The notes under the pieces were generated by a model. That model did no database searches, was not told the origin of the DNA, and saw only the letters and a program-made list of their open reading frames with translations. DNA of 12,334 nt from positions 1-12,334 of the forward strand of contig CALDMR010000081.1 in NCBI GenBank assembly GCA_937915065.1. Reading direction: 5' to 3'. Each line of letters starts with the position of its first letter. The stretch's first letter is position 1. The stretch comes from an uncultured Clostridia bacterium. GTDB taxonomy: Bacteria; Bacillota; Clostridia; Oscillospirales; Oscillospiraceae. A program made the translations under genes and the position numbers. This document shows, one piece after another, positions 6,906-12,334 of the stretch.

Positions 6906-6934
6906 ATTATATCCTGCGCTCCCGCCTTTGTCAA
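6906..6934 (-). promoter_or_regulatory. Consensus promoter of the AI-2E protein/asnA unit
   Basis: On the minus strand, perfect TTGACA (6929-6934) and perfect TATAAT (6906-6911) have a 17-base spacer. The predicted leader is about 55 bases. It faces away from the promoter at 6970-6998, with 35 bases between the two -35 boxes. Confidence 0.9.
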
Positions 6935-6969
6935 TTTTTCGTGGGCCATCAAGCCCCGCCCGGGATATC

Positions 6970-6998
6970 TTGTCCCCACCGCCGCAGTGTGCTATAAT
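6970..6998 (+). promoter_or_regulatory. Promoter of the 84-residue protein gene
   Basis: TTGTCC (6970-6975) and a perfect TATAAT (6993-6998) are separated by 17 bases. The leader to the ATG at 7035 would be about 30 bases. It diverges from the AI-2E protein promoter. Confidence 0.8.
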
Positions 6999-7034
6999 AA
7001 AGGACAACTTAGGAAGCAGGAGGACATCGTTTCT

Positions 7035-7289
7035 ATGTGGAACATCATTGAATACAATCAGATCGCCCGAGGCGAGCAGGTTCGGCTGTTTACGGCCTGC
7101 GGCATTTTCGAGGGCGTATACAGGGGCTCAGAAAGCGTGGACGAAAGCGACGATACCCAGTGGGTCGTGCTGTCCGACGTCACCTTCTCCCCCGCCTGCG
7201 GCAATCCCGCCCAGGAAGAGCGCATCTCCATGAGCGACGCCAACATCCAGCTGTCTCAAATCATTGCTTTGGATCTGGACAACGGATAA
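7035..7289 (+). CDS. Small protein of unknown function, possibly Sm-like fold
   Basis: The 84-residue cytoplasmic, acidic product has no signal peptide or membrane segment. I do not recognise a named family. The pattern GEQVRLFTACGIFEGVYRG (13-31), then WVVLSDV (43-49), then ERISMSDANIQLSQIIALDL (61-80) follows the strand order of a small Sm/LSm-type barrel: a first strand, G-x-F-x-G in the second, a v-x-L-x-d third strand and a final I-x-x-I strand. This is a by-eye structural inference, not a database match. The ATG at 7035 has AGGAGG ending 11 bases upstream, a rather long spacing. The frame is open far upstream, but the promoter and ribosome binding site limit the gene to this start. It is a monocistronic unit between its own promoter and terminator. 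A nucleic-acid-binding role would follow only if the fold is confirmed. Confidence 0.83.
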   Translation: MWNIIEYNQIARGEQVRLFTACGIFEGVYRGSESVDESDDTQWVVLSDVTFSPACGNPAQEERISMSDANIQLSQIIALDLDNG

Positions 7290-7313
7290 CGCAGCACACA
7301 GACGGAACTGTCA

Positions 7314-7363
7314 AACATCCCCGGCAGCTTGGAACTCCTATCCAAGCTGCCGGGGGTGTTTTC
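7314..7363 (+). terminator. Intrinsic terminator after the 84-residue protein gene
   Basis: A 20-bp stem (arms 7314-7333 and 7341-7360, one G-U pair) encloses a 7-base loop and ends in TGTTTTC. It starts 25 bases after the stop codon and insulates the MATE gene from it. Confidence 0.88.
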
Positions 7364-7473
7364 ACAAACTACGCCTGCTTTATTTCGTGTTTTTTGCACA
7401 CAATTCACAAATCCATGCTCCTGCATTTCCGAAAAGCGTGCATTTTTTACTCCCTCCCCGCCATAGAATCCGC

Positions 7474-7479
7474 TATACT
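7474..7479 (+). promoter_or_regulatory. Possible -10 box for the MATE gene
   Basis: TATACT (7474-7479) lies 71 bases before the MATE start, in the 187-base gap after the preceding terminator. The matching -35 position (7451-7456, TCCCTC) is a poor match, so an activator or another site may be needed. A small inverted repeat ATTCC-TTTAT-GGAAT (7490-7504) sits just downstream of the predicted start site. I see nothing else in this gap. Confidence 0.4.
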
Positions 7480-7550
7480 GAGGCTGCAAATTCCTTTATG
7501 GAATGCTGATGCTCTTTCTACAATCATCCTAACAGAAAGAAGGGGGGGTT

Positions 7551-8921
7551 ATGGCACAGCCAACACAAACCAACACATTTACCTCCGGCCCGATTCTCCT
7601 GCCCTTTATCCGCTTCACCCTGCCCATTCTGCTCTCCATGTTCCTCCAGGCGCTGTACAGTGCAGTGGATCTGATTGTGATCAGCCATTACTGCAGCCCG
7701 GCAGAAATTGCGGCAGTAGCCGCCGGCGGCAATGTGATGTACATGATTCAGGTGGTGGTAACCGGTCTGGCAATGGGTGTAACCGTGGCCATAGGGCGGT
7801 ATATCGGCGAAGGCAGTTTGGACGACGCCGCCAGATCCACTGGCTCCTCCATCTGTGTCTTTACCGTATTCGGCCTACTCTTGACCGCCCTCATGCTGAT
7901 CGCCACCCCCTCCCTGATCCGCATCATGGATATGCCGCCGGAAGCATACCAGTTTGCGGTGGATTACTTGATGATCTGCAGCGGGGGCATCCTGTTTTTG
8001 GTGGGCTATAACCTGATCAGCTGCATCTTCCGCGGCATCGGGAACGCAGTCCTGCCTCTGGTATTCGTCATCATTGCCGCCACCATCAATGTGGCCGGCG
8101 ACATCATCCTGGTCACGCAATATAACATGGGCGTGCGCGGCGTTGCAATTGCCACAGTATGCGCCCAGGCCATCAGCGTGATCCTGTCCATTCTCATTAT
8201 CCGCATCATTAAGCTGCCCTTCCCATTTTCCAGAAAGCACATCCGGTTTGACGGGGAAAAGATCCGTGAGCTGTTTTCCATCGGCACACCTGTGGCGCTG
8301 AAAGACCTGGTCACCCAGTTTTCTTTTCTCGCCGTCAACGCCATCGCCAACGGCATGGGCGTATTGCTTTCCGCCGGCTACGGCATCGCCTGGAAGGTGG
8401 TCAGCTTTGTATTGCTGATTCCAATTTCTTTCATGCAGTCCATGTCCGCCTTTATTGCCCAGAATATGGGCGCCCAACAGCCCGACCGGGCAAAAAAGAC
8501 GCTGTACTATGCCTGGGCCGTAGCCGTTGGCATCGGGTTTGTCATGTTCTATGTGGTGCGCTTCCACAGCGCAGCCCTGGCCGCCATTTTCACGCCCGAT
8601 GCGGCCGTGATCGCAGCAGCGGCAGATTATCTCAAGGGATTCTCCATCGACTGCATCCAGGTCGGCATTCTGTTTTGCTACATGGGCTTTTTCAACGGCT
8701 GCTGCCGCACCCGGTTTGTCTTTTTCCAGGCCTTCTGGGATGGCTGGATCATGCGGGTGCCCGTGGCCTACTTTATGAGCCAGTTGGCGGGGGCGCACCT
8801 GTTCCATGTTGCCCTGGCAACCCCCATCGCCACCACCAGCACCATTATCGTCTGCACGATCTACTTCCTCATGATCCGCAAACACATTTTCAACACGCCA
8901 AAAAGCAGTTCCTCTGCATAA
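7551..8921 (+). CDS. MATE family multidrug/toxin efflux transporter
   Basis: The 456-residue integral membrane protein fits the usual length (about 440-460) and twelve-helix, two-lobe layout of Na+- or H+-driven MATE exporters. Family features include the first helix PFIRFTLPILLSMFLQALYSAVDLIVISHY (with D40), the repeat GLAMGVTVAIGRYIGEGS (72-89), RGIGNAVLPL (161-170), INVAGDIIL (179-187), and in the second lobe GTPVALKDLVTQFSFLAVN and ISFMQSMSAFIAQNMGAQQPDRAKK (292-316). The second lobe echoes the first, as expected from the family's internal duplication. Substrates cannot be read from sequence; cationic drugs or metabolites are typical. The start is set by an unusual seven-G run two bases before the ATG, which doubles as the ribosome binding site. 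No regulator gene is adjacent. Its stop codon faces the cardiolipin synthase stop with 6 bp between. Confidence 0.95.
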   Translation: MAQPTQTNTFTSGPILLPFIRFTLPILLSMFLQALYSAVDLIVISHYCSPAEIAAVAAGGNVMYMIQVVVTGLAMGVTVAIGRYIGEGSLDDAARSTGSSICVFTVFGLLLTALMLIATPSLIRIMDMPPEAYQFAVDYLMICSGGILFLVGYNLISCIFRGIGNAVLPLVFVIIAATINVAGDIILVTQYNMGVRGVAIATVCAQAISVILSILIIRIIKLPFPFSRKHIRFDGEKIRELFSIGTPVALKDLVTQFSFLAVNAIANGMGVLLSAGYGIAWKVVSFVLLIPISFMQSMSAFIAQNMGAQQPDRAKKTLYYAWAVAVGIGFVMFYVVRFHSAALAAIFTPDAAVIAAAADYLKGFSIDCIQVGILFCYMGFFNGCCRTRFVFFQAFWDGWIMRVPVAYFMSQLAGAHLFHVALATPIATTSTIIVCTIYFLMIRKHIFNTPKSSSSA

Positions 8922-8927
8922 TACCGC

Positions 8928-10502
8928 TCACAGCAGCGGCGCCACAGCTTTGAGCAGGCAGCCCGTCACCTTCCGCAGCAGAGGCTCATGGCGCACGGTA
9001 TCATAAGTCACCGTGCGGCACTGGGCCTCTGTCTGCTGGTAATCCTCCTCGATCTGCGCAATGCAGGGCACGCCGCACATATAGGTGGCGCATTCAAAAT
9101 GGTGATACAAACTGCGGTAATCCAGATTGATTGTACCCACCACGGCCTCCCGCCCATCGCAGACAAAGACCTTTGCATGGACAAATCCCGGCGTGTATTC
9201 ATAAATTTTCACGCCCGAGTCCAACAGGGAGCGATAGTGGGTCTTGGCCAGGGCATAGGCCGCAGCTTTATCCGGAATCCCCGGCAAAATCAAGCGCACA
9301 TCCACGCCCCGCTCTGCCGCATATTTCAGCGCGTTTTCCATTTCCCCATCGAGAATCAAATAGGGAGTCATAATGTGGACATAGCGCTTAGCCCGGTTCA
9401 GCAGATCCATATACACCTGCTCGCCCACTTTATCCCGATCCACCGGGCAATCGCCGTAGGGCATCACATAGCCCTGGGCTTCTGCCGGCCCATGGGCGTC
9501 ATAGGCCAAAAAGCGGTCATACTCCGGCTCCTTCTCATCCATGTTCCACATCTGCAGGAACATCAGCGTGAAGCTGCGCACCGCCTCGCCCTGGAGCATC
9601 ACTGCCGTGTCTTTCCAGTGGCCAAAGCGCTCGATATGGTTGATGTATTCATCCGCCAGGTTCACGCCTCCGTTAAAAGCAGTGTGCCCATCGATCACCA
9701 GGATCTTCCGGTGGTCGCGGTAATTGTAGTGGGTCGATAAGAAGGGCAGGATCGGCGAAAAGACTTTGCACCGGATCCCCAGCTTTTCCAACCGCTTGGG
9801 ATAATCGTGGGGCAGGGTGGAGAATTCGCAGGTGCCGTCGTACAGCACCCGGACATCTACCCCTTCCTTCACTTTCCGCACCAGGATCTCCAGCACTTTC
9901 CCCCACATCAAACCCTCGTTGATGATAAAGTATTCCAGGAAAATAAAATGCTTTGCCTGCTCCAGCTGCTTCAGCAATTCTTCCCACTTGTCTTCGCCCA
10001 GGGGAAAATAGGTCACGGCTGTGCGGTCATACACCGGATAGCAGCCTGTGCCGCGCACATAATGCGCCAGGGCCGCAGCCCCCGGCTCCTCCCGTTCCAG
10101 CCGCTCCGCCACTGCCGCCGGCTGGGCAATGGCGTCGTCCGTCTGGGTGATGATCTGGTTCAGCCGCCCCTTCAGCGCCCGGTGTCCAAAATCGCTCTGC
10201 GTATACAAAAATAGCAGCGCGCCGAATACCGGCAGCAGCATGATGATCATCAGCCATGTGATTTTCGCCGTTGGATCCATACGGCTGTTCAGCAGATACA
10301 GCACCATGACCACTGTCAGCAGTACTGCGCCGCCGTAAATATGCGGCAGGAAACTTTCAAACCAGCGAAACGCGCAGAAAAGCAGCGCCACATGCAGCGC
10401 CAGCAGCAAAATGATCAATCCCATCCGGCTGAACACGATCTGCAGCAGGCCCCGCTTACCGGTTTCCAGCAATCTCATCCCCATATTTTGTTCTGTTTTC
10501 AT
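8928..10502 (-). CDS. cls: Cardiolipin synthase (phospholipase D superfamily)
   Basis: This membrane enzyme joins two phosphatidylglycerol molecules to give cardiolipin and glycerol. The 524-residue product has three N-terminal hydrophobic segments (about 25-45, 54-72 and 82-100), the PLD N-terminal membrane domain, followed by two catalytic PLD domains. Both HxKxxxxD motifs are intact: H264-K266-D271 in YRDHRKILVIDG, and H442-K444-D449 in FVHAKVFVCDG, each followed by the expected G-N/G-T-x-N context (FNGGVNLADEY; VGTINLDYRS). The length is close to the roughly 480-510 of typical bacterial Cls. The ATG at 10502 has only a weak upstream box (GGTG about 8 bases away); ATGs at residues 7 and 9 have none. 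It is a single-gene unit with its own promoter. No terminator is visible before the convergent MATE gene. Confidence 0.95.
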   Translation of the reverse strand: MKTEQNMGMRLLETGKRGLLQIVFSRMGLIILLLALHVALLFCAFRWFESFLPHIYGGAVLLTVVMVLYLLNSRMDPTAKITWLMIIMLLPVFGALLFLYTQSDFGHRALKGRLNQIITQTDDAIAQPAAVAERLEREEPGAAALAHYVRGTGCYPVYDRTAVTYFPLGEDKWEELLKQLEQAKHFIFLEYFIINEGLMWGKVLEILVRKVKEGVDVRVLYDGTCEFSTLPHDYPKRLEKLGIRCKVFSPILPFLSTHYNYRDHRKILVIDGHTAFNGGVNLADEYINHIERFGHWKDTAVMLQGEAVRSFTLMFLQMWNMDEKEPEYDRFLAYDAHGPAEAQGYVMPYGDCPVDRDKVGEQVYMDLLNRAKRYVHIMTPYLILDGEMENALKYAAERGVDVRLILPGIPDKAAAYALAKTHYRSLLDSGVKIYEYTPGFVHAKVFVCDGREAVVGTINLDYRSLYHHFECATYMCGVPCIAQIEEDYQQTEAQCRTVTYDTVRHEPLLRKVTGCLLKAVAPLL

Positions 10503-10582
10503 TGTTTTTCACCATTCTCTGTGTCCGTCCCGCCCACCGGATCGCAGGCGGTTTTCTTCTGTTTTTCCTTGTGAATGATTCT

Positions 10583-10611
10583 ATTCTATGGGTTTTGGCA
10601 CAGAAAAGCAA
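10583..10611 (-). promoter_or_regulatory. Promoter of cls
   Basis: On the minus strand, TTGCTT (10606-10611) and TAGAAT (10583-10588) are separated by 17 bases. Transcription would start near 10576, giving a leader of about 74 bases. Confidence 0.7.
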
Positions 10612-10790
10612 GGCCTTGTTGCCGTTTTTCTCCCCCTTTCTCAACGATCCCCAGGCCGCCCCATGAAAGGATAGGAAAAACAAGCCCTCTTTTTTCGAAC
10701 TTCAGCGTTACTTTTTCCCCATTTTACCAGCATTCCGGCTATGCACCAATCAAAGCGCCGCAATGCACAACAGGAAAGGGGCGCAAACAA

Positions 10791-10827
10791 TGAGAAAACG
10801 CCCGCGGCAAGTTTGCCGCGGGCGTTT
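10791..10827 (-). terminator. Intrinsic terminator of the rplJ-rplL operon
   Basis: A perfect 15-bp arm pair (10796-10810 with 10813-10827; realistically a 14-bp stem with a 4-base loop) lies 26 bases after the rplL stop. It is followed on the minus strand by TTTTCTCATTGTTT. Confidence 0.92.
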
Positions 10828-10853
10828 GATGCAGTATAACGGAAAGAGAGCGA

Positions 10854-11228
10854 TTACTTCAGCTCGATCTTTGCGCCAACCTCTTCCAGCTTGGCCTTGA
10901 TGTCGTCAGCCTCAGCCTGAGGAGCGTTCTCCTTGATCACAGCGTTCTCGGTCTCGACCAGCTTCTTAGCCTCAGCCAGGCCCAGGCCGGTGATCTCGCG
11001 AACAACCTTGATGACCTTGATCTTCTGATCGCCAACGGATGCCAGCACCACGTTGAAGTCAGTCTTTGCTTCCTCAGCGGGAGCAGCAGCGCCGCCAGCT
11101 GCGGGAGCAGCCATAGCAGCTGCGGAAACACCGAATTCCTCTTCCAGAGCATGCACCAGATCGTTCAGTTCCAGAACGGTCAGAGCCTTGATTTCTTCGA
11201 TCATAGCAGTAACTTTTTCGCTTGCCAT
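10854..11228 (-). CDS. rplL: 50S ribosomal protein L7/L12
   Basis: The 124-residue acidic stalk protein binds L10 as dimers and recruits translational GTPases to the ribosome. All three parts are visible. The N-terminal dimerisation/L10-binding helices cover about 1-33 (MIEEIKALTVLELNDLVHALEEEFGVS). An Ala/Pro/Gly-rich flexible hinge follows (about 35-54, AAAMAAPAAGGAAAPAEEAK). The C-terminal factor-binding domain covers about 55-124, with KTDFNVVLASVGDQKIKVIKVVREITGLGLAEAKKLVE, the most conserved segment. The length is typical. A strong GGAGGT lies about 8 bases before the ATG. It follows rplJ after an 82-base gap holding a small 6-bp hairpin (11273-11290) with no T-tract, and the usual higher output of L12 than L10 is expected. 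A strong terminator follows. Confidence 0.99.
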   Translation of the reverse strand: MASEKVTAMIEEIKALTVLELNDLVHALEEEFGVSAAAMAAPAAGGAAAPAEEAKTDFNVVLASVGDQKIKVIKVVREITGLGLAEAKKLVETENAVIKENAPQAEADDIKAKLEEVGAKIELK

Positions 11229-11310
11229 AGTTGTTTACCTCCTAATAGAAAGTTAAAATTTAATGTTTAATGCGGCAGACTGTGCTGCCGGCGGGGTCAG
11301 CTGAATCGAA

Positions 11311-11880
11311 TTATTCAGCGGGAGCTGCCTCGGGAGCAGCCTCTTCTGCGGGAGCTGCAGCTTCTTCAGCAGCAGGAGCGACTTCGCCGCCCTTTTCTGC
11401 GATCTGCTTCAGCACGACAGCCAGGCCAGTGATGGGAGCCAGCATGGTACCCAAAACCTGAGCCTGCAGCACGGGCAGTGCGGGAATGTTGGCCAGGGCC
11501 TGAACTTCGTCCAGGGGCATGACCTTGCCATCCATGTAGCCGCCCTTGATTTCGAACTTGTCCTTCAGCTTCTTAGCGAAGTCGTTGATCACGCGGGCGG
11601 GAGCCACGGGGTCCTCATGGCTGATTGCCAGAGCAGTGGTGCCGTTCAGCACGTCGCTGAGATCGTCCATACCAACGTTCTTGACGGCAAAGCGCAGCAG
11701 CGTGTTCTTCACAACGGCGTATTCGACGTTGTTCTTACGCAGCTCGTTGCGCAGTTCGGTATCCTCCGCAACGGTGATACCCTTGTAGTCGACCAGAACG
11801 CCTGCAGCGGAATTCTTCAGCTTCTCGCTCAGCTCCTCGACGATGGCCTGCTTCTCACTCAGAACTTTTGCATTGGGCAT
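11311..11880 (-). CDS. rplJ: 50S ribosomal protein L10
   Basis: The 189-residue product is the base of the L12 stalk: its N-terminal domain binds 23S rRNA and its C-terminal helix carries L12 dimers. Family sequence is clear: MPNAKVLSEKQAIVEELSEKL, GVLVDYKGITVAEDTELRNELRK, VEYAVVKNTLLRFAV, and ALPVLQAQVLGTMLAPITGLAVVLKQIAEKG. A tail from residue 164 (VAPAAEEAAAPAEEAAPEAAPAE) goes beyond the usual L10 end and explains the greater length compared with roughly 165-175 residues. I chose the ATG at 11880 because GGAGGTG lies about 8 bases upstream; a start at 11949 would run through the leader terminator hairpin. The leader RNA at 11881-12070 likely lets L10 (as its complex with L12) repress its own synthesis. 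Confidence 0.98.
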   Translation of the reverse strand: MPNAKVLSEKQAIVEELSEKLKNSAAGVLVDYKGITVAEDTELRNELRKNNVEYAVVKNTLLRFAVKNVGMDDLSDVLNGTTALAISHEDPVAPARVINDFAKKLKDKFEIKGGYMDGKVMPLDEVQALANIPALPVLQAQVLGTMLAPITGLAVVLKQIAEKGGEVAPAAEEAAAPAEEAAPEAAPAE

Positions 11881-12070
11881 TTTGATTTCACCTCCAATGG
11901 AATATAAGGTGCGTCCAAACAGAAAACGATCCCTGCATCGCAAAGACACAGGGATCGTCAGTCATCCTATCGGTAGACTCTCCTCGGCAGGACTTACGGG
12001 CAAAGCCCACCTGCTGTCTTTGGAACGCCATATTACATTGGCTTTCGCCAAAATAATATCAATTTTCAGC
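11881..12070 (-). promoter_or_regulatory. L10 leader RNA (autoregulatory 5' UTR of rplJ)
   Basis: The leader of about 190 bases carries the core I associate with the Rfam L10_leader family: AAAGACAGCAGG, then CCTGCCGAGG. GCAGG pairs with CCTGC and GGGC/GCCC pairs inside. The GAC/GTC closure leaves an asymmetric A versus CGAGGAGA internal loop, consistent with the kink-turn reported for this leader. An upstream hairpin (12030-12059) has an ATATTA/TAATAT outer stem and a TTGGC-GAAA-GCCAA tip with a GNRA-type loop. A terminator-like hairpin lies just before rplJ. In the known system, L10 or the L10-L12 complex binds this RNA to lower expression of the operon. Identification is from memory of the consensus, not a covariance search. 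Confidence 0.85.
11917..11958 (-). terminator. Attenuator hairpin in the L10 leader
   Basis: ACGATCCCTG and CAGGGATCGT form a perfect 10-bp stem (11926-11935 with 11949-11958) around a 13-base loop. It is followed on the minus strand by TTTTCTGTTT, 36 bases before the rplJ start. It lies inside the leader, upstream of the coding region, so it is best read as a conditional terminator. Confidence 0.85.
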
Positions 12071-12076
12071 CTTTTC

Positions 12077-12105
12077 ATTATATCCGCACCCGACAAACTT
12101 GTCAA
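12077..12105 (-). promoter_or_regulatory. Consensus promoter of rplJ-rplL
   Basis: On the minus strand, perfect TTGACA (12100-12105) and perfect TATAAT (12077-12082) are separated by 17 bases. The -35 box is only 25 bases from the rplA stop codon. Transcription would start near 12070. Confidence 0.92.
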
Positions 12106-12130
12106 GCATTTCTGCGGATTTTTCAGAAAA

Positions 12131-12334
12131 TTACTGAAGCTTTGCAGTATTCAGCTTCACGCCGGGGCCCATGGTGGAGGCGGTGACGCAGCTTCTGATA
12201 TACTGGCCCTTGGCAGCAGCGGGCTTTGCCTTGATGATGGCGCCCATCAGTGCCTTGTAGTTGTCCTCCAGCTTCTGGGGACCGAAAGAAACCTTGCCGA
12301 TCGGGCAGTGGATGATGTTGGTCTTGTCCAGACG
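12131..12334 (-). CDS. rplA: 50S ribosomal protein L1, C-terminal part
   Basis: Only the last 67 residues are in the window; the gene continues past position 12334. The translation RLDKTNIIHCPIGKVSFGPQ, then KLEDNYKALMGAIIKAKPAAAKGQYI, then SCVTASTMGPGVKLNTAKLQ is the conserved C-terminal end of L1, the protein of the mobile L1 stalk on 23S rRNA. AKPAAAKGQY and STMGPGVK are especially characteristic. Its place upstream of rplJ-rplL is the standard bacterial order, and rplK would be expected next outside the window. No strong terminator separates it from the rplJ promoter, only short weak pairings (for example TTTCTG/CAGAAA), so some read-through into the L10 leader is likely. The frame is intact to the TAA at 12131-12133. 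Confidence 0.97.
   Translation of the reverse strand, partial: RLDKTNIIHCPIGKVSFGPQKLEDNYKALMGAIIKAKPAAAKGQYIRSCVTASTMGPGVKLNTAKLQ

Larger units (their letters stand above)
10503..10853. other. 351-base non-coding interval between cls and rplL
   Basis: This gap holds the cls leader and promoter (10583-10611) and the rplL terminator (10794-10827). The middle part, about 10612-10793, is rich in short A and T runs. I see no convincing gene in either direction: open frames here lack ribosome binding sites and recognisable sequence. A weaker promoter-like pair on the minus strand (CACCAA complement at 10744-10749, ATTTTA complement at 10721-10726, 17 bases apart) is the only other signal. Confidence 0.6.

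Noticed and set aside
6582..7034. In-frame upstream extension of the 84-residue protein to 235 codons.
   Set aside because: It would run antisense through the AI-2E gene start and over both divergent promoters. The local promoter and AGGAGG box fix the start at 7035.
7875..8885. A 336-codon minus-strand open frame opposite the MATE gene.
   Set aside because: Its product is low-complexity Gly/Asp/His-rich sequence without motifs. The plus-strand frame has full MATE-family sequence.
8924..8939. Short stem at the MATE/cls junction as a bidirectional terminator.
   Set aside because: It has five base pairs, no T-tract on either side, and overlaps the cls stop codon.
10721..10749. Promoter-like pair TTGGTG-N17-TAAAAT on the minus strand, possible small RNA start.
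   Set aside because: Both boxes are weak, and no terminator or conserved structure follows before the cls promoter. Kept only as a remark on the gap.
11272..11291. Hairpin between rplJ and rplL as a terminator.
   Set aside because: The stem is only 6 bp and the following bases are mixed A/T with no U-tract. At most it affects processing or rplL translation.
11881..11949. A 23-residue N-terminal extension of L10.
   Set aside because: The extra residues are translated from the attenuator hairpin; the GGAGGTG box and conserved MPNAK start point to 11880.

Overview
The window looks like a stretch of chromosome from a moderately GC-rich, low-tRNA-region clostridial Firmicute, most likely a gut Oscillospirales/Ruminococcaceae-type bacterium. 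The evidence is indirect: strong AAGGAGG-type ribosome binding sites, near-consensus TTGACA-N17-TATAAT promoters, an L10-type leader ahead of rplJ, a YtrA-type GntR/ABC operon, AsnA-type asparagine synthetase, and Ala/Glu/Pro-rich L10 and L12. No species is claimed. There are 13 genes. Eleven are on the minus strand; only the 84-residue protein gene and the MATE transporter gene are on the plus strand. No rRNA, tRNA, CRISPR array, transposase or phage gene was found.

Layout from low to high coordinates. (1) 82-723, minus: a lipoprotein with its own promoter at 801-829. (2) 909-1100, minus: a 63-residue protein with two predicted membrane segments, followed by a perfect 13-bp hairpin terminator at 864-894. 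(3) 1183-4377, minus: a three-gene operon of GntR/YtrA-type repressor, ABC ATPase and large ABC permease. These genes overlap by 4 and 26 bp, and their promoter is overlaid by an unusual repeat-rich candidate operator (4422-4459). (4) 4544-6845, minus: AI-2E-family membrane protein followed 13 bp later by asnA, with a consensus promoter (6906-6934) and a strong terminator (4488-4527). (5) 7035-7289, plus: an 84-residue, possibly Sm-like protein with its own promoter and a 20-bp terminator stem. (6) 7551-8921, plus: MATE exporter. (7) 8928-10502, minus: cardiolipin synthase, converging on the MATE gene with only 6 bp between stop codons. (8) 10854-12334, minus: ribosomal stalk region, with the 3' end of rplA, then a promoter and L10 leader with an attenuator, rplJ and rplL, closed by a 15-bp terminator stem.

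The ABC operon is probably a self-repressed, ligand-induced export or resistance module of the kind known for YtrA-family regulators. AsnA makes asparagine from aspartate and ammonia. The ribosomal block supplies the L1 stalk and the L10(L12)n stalk, with L10 likely controlling its own mRNA through the leader. Most of the window is ordinary housekeeping sequence. The items that best repay a second look are the triple 9-mer/long-palindrome operator of the YtrA-type operon, the Sm-like small protein, and the complementarity between the L10 leader core and the loop of its attenuator.
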